Source: an uncultured Actinomycetes bacterium
GTDB lineage: Bacteria > Actinomycetota > Actinomycetes > Nanopelagicales > Nanopelagicaceae
Direction of reading: 5' to 3'
Assembly: GCA_903891755.1 (NCBI GenBank)
Contig: CAITFY010000065.1
Span: forward strand, 1 to 6,863
DNA length: 6,863 bases
Each line of letters begins with the position of its first letter. Position 1 is the stretch's first letter. This document shows positions 5,748-6,863 of the stretch, in pieces. Made by a program: the position numbers and the translations under genes. The notes under the pieces were generated by a model that saw nothing but the letters and a program-made list of their open reading frames with translations, was not told where the DNA came from and searched no databases.

Positions 5748-6863
5748 TCAGAGTAGGACAAGATCGTCGCGATGAACCAGCTCGCGCTCGTACTCAGGGC
5801 CAAACTCCGCAGCGAGTTGCTTCGTGGACTTTCCTAACATCGCTGGGATCTCAGATGAGTCAAAGGCGACCAGACCGCGAGCAATAACTTCACGATGAGG
5901 GGATAGAAGTTCCACGGTATCTCCGGCGATGAACTCCCCTTCGACACCATTCACTCCCGCTGCAAGTAAAGATGTACCGCGCTCTTTAATAGCCGTGGTC
6001 GCGCCCGCATCGAGCATTAATTTGCCATGTGGCGTCGACGCGTGAGCCAACCAGAGAAGACGAGATGGCTTGCGATCTGTTCGAGCAGCAAAAATCGTTC
6101 CGATATCTGAGCCTTTTAACGCTGCGGGAATATCTGCCAAGGTCGTAAGAAGCATGTTTACTCCAGCACCAGTCGCGATGCGCGCCGCTTCGATCTTTGT
6201 GACCATGCCGCCGCTGCCGACGCCAGATGATCCAACTCCACCAATTTCAATATCTCCAAGGCGGCTTACATCTGGGACCGATGAGATTCTCTTTGCACCA
6301 GCATGTGATGGAGGCGCGTCATACAAGCCATCAACATCAGTAACCAGAATCAAAAGATCGGCGCCAATGAGGTGGGAGACCAGCGCCGCTAAGCGATCGT
6401 TATCTCCAAAGCGAATCTCAGAAACTCCCACGCTGTCGTTCTCATTGATAACAGGAACAACGCCCATCTGGATCAAACGAAAGAGGGTGCGCTGCGCATT
6501 TTGATAATGTGAGCGGCGAACCACATCATCAATCGTTAAGAGAACTTGAGAGGCGATAATTCCCTCTTTATCAAAGGCCTTGTTATAACTTGCGATCAGA
6601 CGACCTTGCCCAACGGATGCTGCGGCTTGTTGGGTAGCCAAATCTTTAGGGCGAACAGTCAGGCCAAGTGGAGCTAAACCTGCTGCGATTGCACCTGAGG
6701 AGACAAGTACAACTTCGGCGCCATGTGAGCGTAGTTCTGCAACAACTTTTACCAGCGCTTCGACAGCGCTCTCATCAAGTGCATGACCCGCACTTCCAGT
6801 CAGGGTTGATGAACCAACTTTAATTACTACTCTCTTGGCGTTGGTAACAGCAAGACGAGACAT
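5748..6863 (-). CDS. proB: Glutamate 5-kinase
   Basis: ATP-dependent phosphorylation of glutamate to gamma-glutamyl phosphate, the first and normally proline-inhibited step of proline synthesis, in the cytoplasm. Length 371 residues against 367 in E. coli. The amino acid kinase domain (about 10-255) shows KVGSSTLTG (15-23), VSSGAIAAG (54-62), INENDSV (139-145), FGDNDRLAALV (152-162), TDVDGLYD (175-182) and GSGGMVTKIEAARIA (216-230). A PUA domain follows (about 278-357, with GKLMLDAGATTAIKERGTSLL at its start). The ATG is the last three bases of the window, so the ribosome-binding site and promoter are not visible; the distance from start to KVGSS matches the family, so the start is probably right. 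The next gene downstream is gatC, not proA. It could be cotranscribed with gatCAB. Confidence 0.96.
   Translation of the reverse strand: MSRLAVTNAKRVVIKVGSSTLTGSAGHALDESAVEALVKVVAELRSHGAEVVLVSSGAIAAGLAPLGLTVRPKDLATQQAAASVGQGRLIASYNKAFDKEGIIASQVLLTIDDVVRRSHYQNAQRTLFRLIQMGVVPVINENDSVGVSEIRFGDNDRLAALVSHLIGADLLILVTDVDGLYDAPPSHAGAKRISSVPDVSRLGDIEIGGVGSSGVGSGGMVTKIEAARIATGAGVNMLLTTLADIPAALKGSDIGTIFAARTDRKPSRLLWLAHASTPHGKLMLDAGATTAIKERGTSLLAAGVNGVEGEFIAGDTVELLSPHREVIARGLVAFDSSEIPAMLGKSTKQLAAEFGPEYERELVHRDDLVLL

Noticed and set aside
6070..6504. 144-codon open frame on the plus strand inside proB
   Set aside because: It is antisense to the conserved kinase core of proB, has a low-complexity Ser/Pro/Thr/Arg composition typical of a reverse-frame shadow, and shows no domain I recognise.

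Overview
All genes read on the minus strand, so transcription runs from the right edge to the left edge. In that order the window holds proB (glutamate 5-kinase), gatC, gatA and gatB (the three subunits of the tRNA-dependent amidotransferase), ilvD (dihydroxyacid dehydratase), a non-coding stretch of about 230 bases, and the first 165 codons of ilvB (acetolactate synthase large subunit), which runs off the left edge. Everything looks like core metabolism. I see no mobile element, CRISPR array, phage gene, toxin-antitoxin pair or tRNA/rRNA gene.

The organism is most likely an actinobacterium. Protein details (GatCAB, the shorter IlvD type, the actinobacterial style of the ilvB leader) and the ilv/gat neighbourhood point that way. 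The base composition is only about 50% G+C in the lines I counted, low for the phylum, and spacing is very tight: 18 bases between proB and gatC, 4- and 1-base overlaps inside gatCAB, 22 bases between gatB and ilvD. This would suit a streamlined, possibly freshwater, actinobacterium. That placement is inference.

proB, gatCAB and ilvD are close enough to form one transcription unit with no visible terminator until a small hairpin just after ilvD. The genes cover proline synthesis, Gln-tRNA(Gln)/Asn-tRNA(Asn) formation by transamidation, and two steps of valine/isoleucine synthesis.

The most informative part is the gap between ilvD and ilvB (498-729). Read in the transcribed direction it contains a sigma70-like promoter, a 12-codon open reading frame (MTSSVVIRERAI) starting 7 bases after the -10 box, a hairpin overlapping that frame's stop codon, an intrinsic terminator hairpin with a 9-bp stem, and a good ribosome-binding site for ilvB. 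This is the layout of a ribosome-mediated transcription attenuator sensing charged tRNA-Val/tRNA-Ile, with the leader peptide probably translated from a leaderless transcript. The mechanism is a known type, not a new system, but the short leader gene is easily missed by gene callers.
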